From Isoetes taiwanensis (taxonomy: Eukaryota > Streptophyta > Lycopodiopsida > Isoetales > Isoetaceae), in assembly GCA_021234155.1 (NCBI GenBank), contig JAJEKV010000386.1:181931-245930 (forward strand): 64,000 bases of DNA, written 5' to 3'. Numbering within the stretch: the stretch's first letter is position 1; the number at the start of each line of letters is the position of its first letter. The notes beneath the pieces were generated by a model, which made no database searches, was not told the origin of the DNA, and saw only the letters and a program-made list of their open reading frames with translations. The position numbers and the translations under genes were made by a program. Shown one piece after another: positions 22,446-33,476 of the stretch.

Positions 22446-22797
22446 CTTCCCGATTTTTTTTCCTTCCAAATCGGATCCCAACTGGCTCTACCAATTCATG
22501 AGCTCTGCCCCAAGAAATTTCTATCGCCAGAATCTGCTAGAGCTCCTACAACAAAATCCGTCTACAGATTTATATATCCACGAGCGTCCACTGCATTAAA
22601 TTATGATCTGAAGCACGATTTATGCCCTTTTAAGCAAGAACCCAGTAATAAAAATGATTATGCGCACCAGCCAAGAAGACACCATCGGCCATAAATCATT
22701 GATCGGATTCAATCCATAAATACAAGATCAAAACTTTCATTTAATGAATCGGCCCAGGCAAATCTGATGAAACAACAAAAAAACCCAACTCAGAGGG
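22446..22797. other. Short leader/spacer before LTR element
   Basis: Probably 5' flank of the SMI1/KNR4-like fragment. Nothing else recognised. The last five bases (22793-22797, GAGGG) are the left target duplication of the following element. Confidence 0.6.
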
Positions 22798-24115
22798 TGT
22801 TGCACTCAGAAGTGTGAACCTCAGTGCAACACCCAGACTAGCAAATGGTCTTTGATTGAATTCTGCTCTTTTCAAGTATTAAGCTGAGGTGTATGCAGTC
22901 TGGTACTCCAACACAAACGAGTTAGCTCTTGCAAATATTTTAAGCCAACAACAAGCTCACAGGATACGTTCTCTCTAGCAAAATCAATTTGCATTCACAT
23001 TCAATTTTCCAAACAAACTATTTGCATAACTATGAAGTTCACATCATTTCTCAAAAATCTAAGCATCCATTTCATCACAAACTCCCTATTTGTATTGCCC
23101 AAACAAAATTATCTATTGGTTTTCAAAAACGTCAAATGTTCTCAATCTCTTAATGTTCAAACATTCCAAATCTCCAATCTTCACGAATTTCTAATAAATG
23201 TTCTCCTTCATATTTTTATTCAAATCGAGTTCACCAATAGCTAAAGATACTCGCCTCAAGCTGCCGGGAACCACCATCTTCTGCCGCCTCTGCTCCTAAT
23301 ACTCTCACGAACCTTCCCATTCGGTCCGGCACCTCTTTCTGCATTCGGCTAGGAGATCCAAAATATTTCTAATTCAATCTTCTTCAGGCGCGAAACCCAT
23401 AAGTCAGACTTTTTACTGTAGATATGGGATATTGTCGTGACTTCAATGACTTCGATGATTTCATATCTTATTCTATCAATATTTTATGCCCCATCGAAAC
23501 CATGATACCATGGAAAAATAATTATTCCCTTTTGAAACTTCAAGTTCTTTGAGACTTCGTACCCATGCCTAGCTCAAAAACTTTATACGATCCAAGTGCT
23601 CTGTAGCAGTAATGTAAGCAATATGAGTATCTTCTCTTCGTCTTCATCTCCTTATTCAGCTAATGCAATTGGTCCCTGTAAAGATAATCATCTCAATGGA
23701 TTATGATTGTTCCTTTGCTTAACTGAATGTGTCTGTTAACTTGCAAGGGAACTTTCCTCATTTGTGATCAACTGCACATGCACCAACAATGATCCCATCT
23801 GACAAGAATAACATGAACTTTTCTCCTCCAGATCTCAAATTTTGCCACTGTTTGGCAATATTTTTTCTCCCTATCTCAAAACTCCTTGAAATTGGCTCAG
23901 CATTATCCTGTGATTGTTGTAACATTTCTGCGCCATGATAGCTCCTTCATGGCCTAGGTGTGTTCATAAACACACCAAAGAGGTGGTCCAACCCACCAGG
24001 ACTTCTTGCAAAATCTGCTCCTACTTATTTCTAGGAAGTAATTTAACCTGCAAAAGACAAACAACATATTAGATTAAAAAAAGACTTCTGCTCAAATGTT
24101 GCACAGAGTGCAACA
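22798..24115 (-). repeat. 3' LTR (1318 bp)
   Basis: Pair of 29488-30623. It contains a 190-bp segment (23010-23199) absent from the other LTR. Otherwise the LTRs are nearly identical, differing by a 9-bp CCAAGTGCT duplication in the right copy and scattered substitutions. On the minus strand a purine-rich run (GGGCAAGAAA) lies directly before it and may be the polypurine tract. Confidence 0.95.
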
Positions 24116-24157
24116 TTTCTTGCCCAAACAAAGAGTTGGGCTGGTCCCTTTAGCCCA

Positions 24158-24535
24158 TTAAGGCCAATATCTTTTGAGATGAAGCACATTGACGGGGTTG
24201 GGCAGCTGCTTCATATTTCCATCGGTGAGTATGTAAGAATTAGTACCAGCTTTGCCTTTAATGAAAAACGGTCCCTCCCACAAGCCTGCAAACTTAGGTG
24301 CTTTATCCTCAAGTGCTTTATTCCATTTCAGTACCAGATCACCCACTTCGAAGTTTCTTGGCTGCCCATGTTTTCTTTCAAAGTTCCTTTGCATCCGCTT
24401 CTTACTCATAATCAGGCTATCTAGAGCAGCAAATCTCATTTCATCCAATTCAAGCAATGCGTCCAATCTGCGTTGGTGAGCTTCTCGATCTGTTTGCATG
24501 ACCTCGCACGCCACTTCAAGTACAGGTATCTCCAA
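24158..24535 (-). CDS. Integrase C-terminal part
   Basis: A 125-aa frame with RNFEVGDLVLKWNKALEDK, KFAGLWEGPFFI and VNVLHLKRYWP, the C-terminal (GPY/F-type) domain of Ty3/gypsy integrases that helps bind DNA. It should be continuous with 24536-25415, but the catalytic core between them is broken by frameshifts. It ends 43 bp before the 3' LTR. Confidence 0.85.
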   Translation of the reverse strand: MEIPVLEVACEVMQTDREAHQRRLDALLELDEMRFAALDSLIMSKKRMQRNFERKHGQPRNFEVGDLVLKWNKALEDKAPKFAGLWEGPFFIKGKAGTNSYILTDGNMKQLPNPVNVLHLKRYWP

Positions 24536-25415
24536 ATGGATTGGTAGATGTGCTTCTGTCCCATATGTCAGCTCATATGGTGTAAACCCTGTGCTTTGCT
24601 TTTGTCATTCTATCGCCCACGATTGCATTATCGCGACTTCTCATGCCAATCTCTTCTATGTACACTCACTGTTTTCTTCAAGATATTTTTTAACACTTTA
24701 TTTGTGGCTTCTGACTGTCCATTTCCTTGCGGATAGTAGGAGCTACTTTTTGTATGCTTTATCTTCATTGCTTTGCTGGCTTCCCCTATCTGTTATCAGC
24801 TTGAAAGGCACCCCAAACCTGCTGCAAATATTCTCAACTAGGAATTTGGCTGTAGCTTGAGTAATGGCTTCCCTCAAAGCAACCGCCGCCCACTTCGTGA
24901 AAAAGGTCGTGGCCACGAGGAATATAATGGTGTTGCCCTGAAGAAGGTGGCTCTAATCTTTCAATGTAATCCAAACCCCAAGTTTGAAATGGTCCAGGAG
25001 TTACTATAGGTGTAAGCGGGCCTGGCACCAAGATTCTTCTACCATGCATTTGGCATTGTTGACATCTCAAAACTTTGTTATGGCAATCCTTGAACATACT
25101 AGGCCAGTAGTAACCTACTCTCAGGACCTTATTCACTGTAACCTTGCTCGAGAAATGTCCACCGCATACTCCTCCATGGCATTCCTCCATGACCAATTCT
25201 TGCTCTTCCTCATTGAGACATCTAAGGTAAAGACCTGACCTGTCTTTGAAGCACAACACATCTCCTACCATTACATATTTCAAGCAACTTTCCTTTAACT
25301 TCTTAGCTGCTTGCCAGTTCAAACCCTCTGGGACTGTTTGTTGTGTTAAATATTGCATAATAGGTACCATCCACGAGTCCTGCATGCTGATGAATGTTAC
25401 TTCTGATATAACCAA
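24536..25415 (-). pseudogene. Integrase N-terminal zinc domain and broken core
   Basis: Frame 24834-25415 shows the HHCC zinc-binding module (HGGVCGGHFSSKVTVNKVLR then YYWPSMFKD and CQQCQMHGR) followed by GPFQTWGLDYIERL, which holds the first catalytic Asp (GLDYI). Soon after, the frame shifts (QHHYI), and the rest of the core is read in other frames down to 24536. It acts in inserting the cDNA copy into the genome. As read, it cannot make one complete integrase. Confidence 0.85.
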
Positions 25416-25465
25416 TCCTGATGGTGTTTGTTCTTCACTGCCAACACATTCATTCCCTTTGCTAA

Positions 25466-26896
25466 TCAGATCATGCTGATAAAGGCATATGGTAGATATA
25501 CACTGGGATCCTTGTTTTTGGTGTATATTTCTACCTTTAAGTCGTACTCAATCAGCCGTGCTGCCCACCTATAAAGTTTGTCCTTTTTCTTCCCCTTACT
25601 CATAAGAAACTTCATTGGATCATGCTTCATGTAAACCACTACTGTTTGTCGAAGAAACATATGACCCTGTTTGTCTACTAAATATATCAAGGCGGCAGCA
25701 TATTTCTCACTTAAGGGATACTTCTCCTCAGTTGGATTCCATTGTTTTCCAGCAAATTTCACCACATGCTTTCCTTGCATCAATGCCAACCCTAATGCTT
25801 TTGCTGTCACTGTTACGTAAGCTTCAAATGGCTTATGGTAATCAGGCTTCACCAAGACTTTTGCTGAACTCAAACTGGTTAGGATTTGCTCAAATGCTGC
25901 TTGGCAAGTGCTATTCCACTCAACGAGCATTCCTTTGCTTTTGGCTGTCGGTACTGCTCCTACTCTTGTCAATTTAGTGATAGGGGCTACCATATGAGAG
26001 AAGTTTGGCACGTGGATCCGAAGAAAACTCAGCATACCTACCAGTCTCTTCACTTCCTTGAGTGTCCTAGGTGGTGGCAGGGTTTTTATAATGTCTACTT
26101 TCTCTTGGGCTGCCTGCACCCCTGCTTTGGAGACTTTATGTCCCAGCAACATCCCTTCTTCCACATTAAAAATACATTTTTTGGGATTCAAGCACACGCT
26201 ATATTCCCTGCACAACCTCAACACGGTCTGCACAAAGCTTAATTGCTGCTCCCCGGGTGTTCCCAAGCAAAGGTCGTCTAGGTAAACCCTCAACTTGTCC
26301 TTTGGCATTGAATCAAACACTTTGTCCATGGTTCTCTGAAAAACAGAAGGCACATTCATCAACCCAAATGGCATTTTAACCATGGCAAACGTTCCCCATG
26401 GTGTAATAAAGGATGTTTTTGATTGATCTTCTTCCCTAACTGCTATCTGATTGAATCCGGAAAAACCATCTAGGAACGAGTACCTATCATTTCCAACAAC
26501 CGCATAAAGCACCTCCTCTAGAAAAGGCAAAGGATATAAATCTTTTTTTGTGGCCTTGTTTAGTTCCTGGTAATCGACACAGATTCTCAAACTCTTGTTC
26601 TTCTTCCTCACTGGCACTATACACGACACCCAATCAGGGTTTGCAATGTATCTGATCAAACCAGCCTGCAACATTTTGTCAAGCTCCAGTTTAATCAAAG
26701 GCTCCAAGGCTGGGTTAATCCTCCTAAGTCTTTGCGCTCTTTGGTTTGGCCCCCTTCTTTTTAGTTCTATAGTGAATTCCCCAACATGACTAGGTATTCC
26801 CTTTAACTTCGAGTAGTCCCAAGCAAATGTATCTGGCATTACTCGAAGGTATCGGTGTATTGTAAAGAGCATCCTTTGAAGTTGTGATTCCCACAC
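25466..26896 (-). CDS. Reverse transcriptase and RNase H of the Ty3/gypsy element
   Basis: A 476-aa open frame. RT motifs in order: VPVRKKNKSLRICVDYQELN, YPLPFLEEVLY, YSFLDGFSGFNQI, FGLMNVPSVFQR and the active-site box as VYLDDLCLG (YLDD where FIDD/YIDD/YLDD is usual). After it come KKCIFNVEEGMLLGHKVS, LVGMLSFLR and an RNase H region of the DYxxPFEAYV...SEKYAAALIY type, ending near PSVYLPYAFI. Role: copies element RNA to DNA and removes RNA. It is the best preserved frame of the element. The second Asp-bearing segment of RNase H is divergent (EAYVTVTAKALG where D.S..GLG is common), so RNase H may be inactive. Confidence 0.93.
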   Translation of the reverse strand: MWESQLQRMLFTIHRYLRVMPDTFAWDYSKLKGIPSHVGEFTIELKRRGPNQRAQRLRRINPALEPLIKLELDKMLQAGLIRYIANPDWVSCIVPVRKKNKSLRICVDYQELNKATKKDLYPLPFLEEVLYAVVGNDRYSFLDGFSGFNQIAVREEDQSKTSFITPWGTFAMVKMPFGLMNVPSVFQRTMDKVFDSMPKDKLRVYLDDLCLGTPGEQQLSFVQTVLRLCREYSVCLNPKKCIFNVEEGMLLGHKVSKAGVQAAQEKVDIIKTLPPPRTLKEVKRLVGMLSFLRIHVPNFSHMVAPITKLTRVGAVPTAKSKGMLVEWNSTCQAAFEQILTSLSSAKVLVKPDYHKPFEAYVTVTAKALGLALMQGKHVVKFAGKQWNPTEEKYPLSEKYAAALIYLVDKQGHMFLRQTVVVYMKHDPMKFLMSKGKKKDKLYRWAARLIEYDLKVEIYTKNKDPSVYLPYAFISMI

Positions 26897-28093
26897 TCAA
26901 GGTTCTGATCTCATCATTCTTTATGATCTACACGTCTCTCACGAGTTTCTCCTCACTTGTGTCTATCACTAGGATAGGACACATCTGCTCTGACTCTCCA
27001 TCCTCCATATTTTCTTGCCGTCAATAGCTCCTATGCTCGAGAAATTCAAACAAGGCTCTCTTACGGTGATCAGCCCGTTTCATTCTCTCCTCTTGGCACA
27101 TCTTTGGATAGCCCATTTCTCAAAAGATTGCAGCGGTCTGTTTGCCCTCTTATGGTCTTGTATCATGTCTTCATGCTTCACCCTATACTCCCCAATAACT
27201 TGCTTGCGGACTAACATAGAATCTCAGAGTGAATGGTCAAAGTGCATCACCTTCAAGTCCTTTCTTTGCGAAATCCCCATCAGCAAAAGCTTCATACTCG
27301 ACAAGCATTTGATGTAATGCCGGTATTATTTTGCTACTCGTTTGGAGCACCACCGCCATGATCATCCTTAAGGATTATCCCTGCTTTGCGACCACTCTTG
27401 CCCTCTTGGGCCCACCATCAAACCACAAGCAGCCTTTTTATCTCATCCAAACTCCCCTCATTCTCTTGCATTTGATCTATTTTGGGTTTCTCTTGGCACC
27501 TTTCGCTAGATCATTAGGCATGTTGTATTTTTTGTTTGCTTGTTACGCCCCACTTTCGAGTCATGGCTAGGTAATAAACTCCTTGGCCCTTTGATTCTAA
27601 TAATTCCTCCCATCCTATAAAATCACGGCTCTTGTGCTTCTGATGCATGTCCTTCCGTTAGTATATTTACTCTCCTAGCCCGTCGGAGATTGAGCATGTT
27701 CCGTCGGACCATATAGGCCGGCGTCCGTTTGTTCTCATCCACCTTACGCCCAATAGCAAATCATACAAATCTTATTTGTCTCCATCAAATGACACAACCA
27801 CAAAATCCACATGGGCTGCTACACCTTCAACTTTCATGGCGGTTTGAGACCACCCTAAAGGTTTCACTTTGTTGTTGGTAAAAGATTTTAATACACATTT
27901 TGGCGTGGAATCAACCGTCAATCCCAATCTCTTCATCGCGTGATAGGGCATGATGCTTAATCGAACCTCCATCGATCACTCACGTTTTTAGGCATTTCCC
28001 TTTAACCTCGCTTTATACATTTGAGAATCCGGGATCTTCTTCCGCTCTAGGGAGAACCAACGCATACTTTCCCGATTTTCAAAGCTTCCACTT
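26897..28093 (-). pseudogene. Protease region, degraded
   Basis: Frame 27772-27972 holds IMPYHAMKRLGLTVDSTPKC followed by VLKSF and VDFVVVSFDGD, which resembles the part after the catalytic Asp in retroviral-type proteases. The active-site segment just before it (toward 28050) and the stretch 26900-27770 are broken by many small frame changes, although the RT and gag on either side are open. This local decay may be consensus error. Confidence 0.6.
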
Positions 28094-29435
28094 TCACCTG
28101 TGAAGCACGCAACATTCTTTGCCTATATGCGGGGAGCAATCCTTAACAACAGTAGCCAAATCAACAGTAACTTTGGAGTTCTTGAGCAATGCTTCTAACT
28201 CATTATGACAAGAAGAAGATGTCTCCACTCGTTTAGGTGCAGGGGGAACTGCTGCATCTCTAGATTTTATAGCATGTAAAGGGCTTTTGTCTCTATTGGG
28301 CAAATCATATGGCCGCCCGCTTCTAGTCTGAACTGCCATAATGTTCTCTTCTTCCTCAAACAAACTATCTATAAAATAAGATCCACTATGTTTAGCAACT
28401 TTTCCTTTAACCTTTTGAGCTTCCTGTTTGTCAAGATACTCTTTAATCCTGCATCTATCCTCCTTGTGACCTACCTCCTTACAGAATTCACAAACTGGGC
28501 ACTCTTTGCCGAAGTGGCCTCTCCTATTGCATTTGGGACACGGTCTCCACCAACACATGTTTTCTGTATGACCTACCCTATCACAATGTGCACATGGTTT
28601 GAGAGCAGCTTCACTGAGAGGTGCAGGGGCTGTTTGTGCAAGCATCTTTTCAGCTAGTTGTTTTGAGACTTCCATAAGACTCATCATGCTTGCTTCCAAT
28701 TTGTTGGTTGCTCTGGCCACCTCATGCTTTATCTCATCCTCCAACTTGGTCTTCTTCCCTATAGCATAACAGTGTTCTACTTCTCTCTCCGTAATACATT
28801 CATCCCCTTCCTCCTCTATTGCGTATAGCACACGTGCCACATCTATTGCCTTAGTGAAGGCTGCATGTATGGAATTCAGCCCACCCAAAGCCTGGACTTT
28901 GCTCATCTTTTTATGCAACTTAGGCTGTGGTTTTAGACCATTCACAAAAGCATGTATCATATGAAAATTAGGCGTCTCAACATCATGCTGTTTACACTTC
29001 AGGAGATAGAGGTTAAACCTCTCTACATAAGAATGAATATTCTCACCTTTTCTGATCTGCATAGTGTGTAGCTCACGCAATAAACCTCCTTGGGTGATGC
29101 CACCTCGAACCTATCGAAGAAGGATTGCTGCAAGCTTTCCCAATCTGTCCTCCTATGCTCTCTTGGTATAGCAACCAAGATTTGGCCTCTCTTTTCAAAG
29201 CTAGCTTAAGCATTTGTTGTTTAGTACCTTTCTTTTTCCATATTCTTAGTAATAATCTTCGGTTGCTGCGAACTCTTGAGGATTTCCTACTCCATCAAAT
29301 GTCCATGCAGGGCAGCATAGTAACTTCAATCGATAGGGGAACAGCGGTATTTATTTGAGTGATCGTTGTCTCCTCCATGATGCTGGCAGTCCCTGCTTCT
29401 TGTTTGTCATCTATCTGAACTTTTTTGGGAGGCAT
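28094..29435 (-). pseudogene. gag with three CCHC zinc knuckles, frameshifted near its start
   Basis: The probable start is MPPKKVQIDDKQEAG at 29435. The frame then breaks between about 29300 and 29080, and resumes as the 328-aa frame 28094-29080 with the capsid-like region HTMQIRKGENIHSYVERFNL, then LLKCKQHDVETP and FVNGLKPQPK, then three knuckles: CAHCDRVGHTENMC, CPKCNRRGHFGKEC and CEFCKEVGHKEDRC, all CX2CX4HX4C. Role: packaging of element RNA into particles. Three knuckles is more than the one usual in plant Ty3/gypsy gag. Confidence 0.88.
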
Positions 29436-29465
29436 ATTGTATGTCAAAATAAGAGATCCCGAAAG

Positions 29466-29484
29466 ATCTCGGTAGGACCTCCAA
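29466..29484 (-). other. Candidate primer binding site, not initiator-Met type
   Basis: Four bases inside the 5' LTR, the minus strand reads TGGAGGTCCTACCGAGAT. It starts with the TGG expected to pair with a tRNA CCA end but does not match initiator Met (TGGTATCAGAG). The tRNA is unidentified. Confidence 0.5.
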
Positions 29485-29487
29485 AGA

Positions 29488-30623
29488 TGTTGCACTCAGA
29501 AGTGTGAACCTCAGTGCAACACCCAGACTAGCAAATGGTCTTTGATTGAATTCTGCTCTTTTCAAGTATTAAGCTGAGGTGTATGCAGTCTGGTACTCCA
29601 ACACAAACGAGTTAGCTCTTGCAAATATTTTAAGCCAACAACAAGCTCACAGGATACGTTCTCTCTAGCAAAATCAATTTGCATTCACATTCAATTTTCG
29701 TTCTCCTTCATATTTTTATTCAAATCGAGTTCACCAATAGCTAAAGATACTCGCCTCAAGCTGCCGGGAACCACCATCTTCTGCCGCCTCTGCTCCTAAT
29801 ACTCTCACGAACCTTCCCATTCGGTCCGGCACCTCTTTCTGCATTCGGCTAGGAGATCCAAAATATTTCTAATTCAATCTTCTTCAGGCGCGAAACCCAT
29901 AAGTTAGACTTTTTACTGTAGATATGGGATATTGCCGTGACTTCAATGACTTCGATGATTTCATATCTTATTCTATCAATATTTTATGCCCCATCGAAAC
30001 CATGGTACCATGAAAAAATAATTATTCCCTTTTGAAACTTCAAGTTCTTTGAGACTTCGTACCCATGTCTAGCTCAAAAACTTTATACGATCCAAGTGCT
30101 CCAAGTGCTCTGTAGCAGTAATGTAAGCAATATGAGTATCTTCTCTTCGTCTTCATCTCCTTATTCAGCTAATGCAATTGGTCCCTGTAAAGATAATCAT
30201 CTCAATGGATTATGATTGTTCCTTTGCTTAACTGAATGTGTCTGTTAACTTGCAAGGGAACTTTTCTCATTTGTGATCAACTGCACATGCACCAACAATG
30301 ATCCCATCTGACAAGAATAACATGAACTTTTCTCCTCCAGATCTCAAATTTTGCCACTGTTTGGCAATATTTTTTCTCCCTATCTCAAAACTCCTTGAAA
30401 TTGGCTCAGCATTATCCTGTGATTGTTGTAACATTTCTGCGCCATGATAGCTCCTTCATGGCCTAGGTGTGTTCATAAACACACCAAGAGGTGGTCCAAC
30501 CCACCAGGACTTCTTGCAAAATCTGCTCCTACTTATTTCTAGGAAGTAATTTAACCTGCAAAAGACAAACAACATATTAGATTAAAAAAAGACTTCTGCT
30601 CAAATGTTGCATAGAGTGCAACA
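29488..30623 (-). repeat. 5' LTR (1136 bp)
   Basis: Pair of 22798-24115; lacks 190 bp present in that copy and has a 9-bp CCAAGTGCT duplication. It ends at 30623, followed by the GAGGG duplication. Confidence 0.95.
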
Positions 30624-31432
30624 GAGGGCGACAACGCAAGCTGGAAGAGGCCCGCCAGGCCGAGAAAAATTGTAAGAATTGGGTGTCAGAGGCTATGGCG
30701 AAGGGGGATGGGAAGAATCGGAGCTACGGCAAAGCATGGATGGAGGTAGAAAATTGGAAAATCGACAAGCCTGGAAGATCTGGCAGGCGGGTATTGATGG
30801 GAGGAAAAAAAATGGTGGAGTTCTTATTTGCCCTGGCTATGGAGATTAACCTGTCAGGGGGTCCAGCACCGGTCATAGCCATCCGCCATAGCCAAGAAAG
30901 GGGCTGATAACAGGGACGTTATCGGCCAGAAGGGTTGAGATGTACAGGGTCAGGGGCGGGAGCCGTTGGGTTGGAGAGGCGATAAGTGGACCCGGTATCA
31001 GCCGGACAGGAATTGACGGGCGATAACTGGGCCCGTTATCAACCAGGCAAGAAATGATGGGTGTTTATAGCTTTTAGGGGGTATATGGAATGAATGTCGG
31101 TCAAGCCCCTCGTTGTTATGTCGACCTGCTCCCGTAATCCACCATACGGCTTTGCTATAAGCCACCATAGCGGCCGATTAACTGCGCTATGGCCTAATGC
31201 CGAGCCATGCTCATATTGGGCCATGGCCTGCTCCGCACCCCTCATGGCCAGATATGTTTTTCCGTTGTAAGCATTTTCTTTAAGAGAAATGTTGTTTTGA
31301 TTTAATGTAAAGCGTTATTATCAATATTCTTCTATCGTGCAGGCACTGAACACAAGGCAACAAAATGCAGGTTCAAATTCTGCATGTTCTAGCATGCATA
31401 GACGAGTTGGGGAAGAGAAACGTTCGCGGCGG
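30624..31432. other. Spacer with iterated GATAAC...GTTATC dyads
   Basis: A plus-strand ORF-like start (30629-30907, Lys/Arg/Glu-rich) matches nothing known to me. Three related dyads follow at 30904-30926, 30980-31003 and 31020-31043 (GATAACTGGGCCCGTTATC and variants), about 60 bp apart. This segment plus 22051-22797 and the LTR element separates the two halves of repeat A. Confidence 0.5.
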
Positions 31433-32086
31433 GTCTCGTTTTTGTCATTCCATGTTTTTTGGTCTTTTCTTTTTTTTATGGTTTTGCATGCTTCCATCTC
31501 TATAGCTCATCGAATCCATCATATATGCTTGTTGGTCATGTTTTCATCTCGCAGCTTGCCGTTTTGAACAACCCACTCCTAATGTGCCAGAATCTCATCC
31601 CAACTGGATTTACCATATATATTACTCTCCTTTTAACAATAAGACATTTAAATTCTTCACCGCAAGAATTTGATCCCAAAGCTATATGGAAATCGATCAA
31701 ATAAACTAATCAATAATCAATCATTGGATAAATCTGAATGTCCACGGATTAATTAGCCATAAGTAAGCAAAATATTGATAGATGTATCTGAATCAATTTA
31801 GCTAATGCAAGTTTTTGACCATTGTTGGAATTTTCTTTTAGCCTTTTTCACCAAGTCAGAACATTTAGATGAATTTCGGAATTTGAAACTTCCTTTGGTT
31901 CTGATATTAATCATTTGTGAAGCATGCAAAAGGAAGAAAAATGCATATTGAAATTAGAATTATATGTCATTTGGATATAAAGGAAATGTGTAATGAGTGT
32001 TGCTTCTATAGGCTTTTGTTTTATTGACTAGATAATTAAAAAAATAAATAAAACATTTTCATATTTAATGTTTTAACCATCATTCA
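31433..32086 (+). repeat. Repeat A, second-half copy
   Basis: Matches 3832-4490 at high identity, beginning GGGTCTCGTTTTTGTCATTC. Together with 21798-22050 it rebuilds one whole repeat A copy, split by about 9.4 kb of other DNA. Confidence 0.8.
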
Positions 32087-32400
32087 ATTAAATTGGGATT
32101 ATGTCTTAATTTTGGGATAAATTTTATATTGCACTTTTTTAGTAACTTTGTTAAATTCACTTTTTTAGTAACTTTGTTGCCCTTAGACTAGAGTAGACGT
32201 TAACATATAATCACACACGGGAATATAAACTCACACCTTAACTTCAAATTACAAAATCATATATCATGGAACTCAAGTAGTACACAACTTTTATTAACTG
32301 TAGAAAAGATACATAGTAACTATTTTTCATTTTTCCACTAGCATCCCCAAGGATATGAGAACCTTATTCCTTACATCCTGAGGTATTGTAACTCTCACTG
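32087..32400. other. AT-rich spacer
   Basis: A short tandem (CACTTTTTTAGTAACTTTGTT twice at about 32133-32180). No gene seen. It may include the 3' end of the DUF7869-like element. Confidence 0.4.
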
Positions 32401-33476
32401 TTTTACTAGGAATAGTTTTTGGAGTCCACGAGTACAATACGGTTTCAATGTCTAGCCAAAGATCAGGATCACTTGGATTTCTCCTCCACCTCTTTGTCCA
32501 ACAATCAGATATCTTTCTTTATCGGTGACATTACTCAACCGATGTACCGTACACCACCATTCCACGCGCACCTTATTGAAGTTAACATCACCTTCTTCTT
32601 TGCAAATATCGAGATAGTGTATCCCAACCACCACGGGCCGGGTCTCTAGATCTGGTTGGTTTTACTACTACAAATTGGTGGCACTCCACGTCGGTAGAAG
32701 GTTCATAACAATCCATGCCTAAATATTTTGGCCTATCCTTCTTAGGACCAACATAGTGTTTATCAGTTGAGGAGGAGCATATGCCTTCACAATGCTACTA
32801 ATGGTACCATCATCTTCGTCGGCACCGGCTAATGTTTTCCACTTACTTTTAGGGAACCACCCTTCTTTTCAGACTCTTAGAGGATGTGTCTACCTCATCC
32901 AACAAGTTGATCACCTTCTTCCAATAATCTATCAATGCACGATTAGTCTCATCTAAATTAGTTTGCCAATGCTTGATGTAGTCATTGATGCCATCCTTAG
33001 TCAATCCCAATTGCTTGACTTCTTCAGTTGGTTTTAGAGCTTTTGGTTGACCAGGAGGTATCATAGGCTTGCCAAATTTATGCCCCACCTCTCCACTTCT
33101 CCTCTGAAGGTCTCATTTTCCATTGCATGATTGGAATCCCTTCTCTCACCCAAAAAGTGAATTGAAGAGGTCTAGAATGACCTTCCATGTCGAGAGCATA
33201 ACCATCCACAAAACTCTTCCAATCAGGCACTTCTTCTATGATAGATCCTATAGGAGATGAAATATTTGTACATCCATGAAATATTTCCAATAGCTTGGGA
33301 AAGTTGGTAACTGTCTGCTGTCTCAATACATGACTATATTTTCCAAACAATGCATCCACATCCTCATGAGTATGTCCGGGCATTAGGAACCCCAAATTGA
33401 CTCTTTCAAAAATACCCACAGCTGTTAAGTAGGATAGGAAAGAAAACATCCACCTGTTCTTATTTTGACCAGCACA
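32401..33476 (-). pseudogene. DUF7869-like transposase candidate 1, C-terminal half
   Basis: The minus-strand frame 33078-33476 begins at the insertion junction with C-AGQNKNRWMFSFLSYL, then GFLMPGHTHEDVDALFGKYS, then EVPDWKSFVDGY and FWVREGIPIMQWKMRP. The next frame, 32849-33088, continues with IMPPG-like GKPMIPPGQPKALKPTEEV and DYIKHWQ..., which is the C-terminal region. These blocks match the DUF7869 family as I know it. The N-terminal half is at 54745-56587, beyond a 21-kb LTR element inserted inside the LDNC.GQNKN block. Both halves together would make one protein of roughly 700-800 residues with small breaks. I infer an RNase H-fold DDE/D transposase; this is not established. Confidence 0.7.

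Larger units (their letters stand above)
22798..30623 (-). mobile_element. Complete Ty3/gypsy LTR retrotransposon, minus strand
   Basis: Both LTRs begin TGTTGCACTC and end GAGTGCAACA, and the whole 7826-bp unit is flanked by the same five bases GAGGG (22793-22797 and 30624-30628). Coding parts lie on the minus strand in the order gag, protease, RT-RNase H, integrase, so the 5' LTR is at the right. The order RT then integrase is the Ty3/gypsy arrangement. No chromodomain follows the integrase; it ends in NVLHLKRYWP. Frames are broken in the protease and integrase core, so the element is probably not autonomous as read. Confidence 0.95.

Noticed and set aside
24498-24860. Plus-strand ORFs across 24.2-26.9 kb
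   Set aside because: Antisense shadows of the integrase and reverse transcriptase frames.
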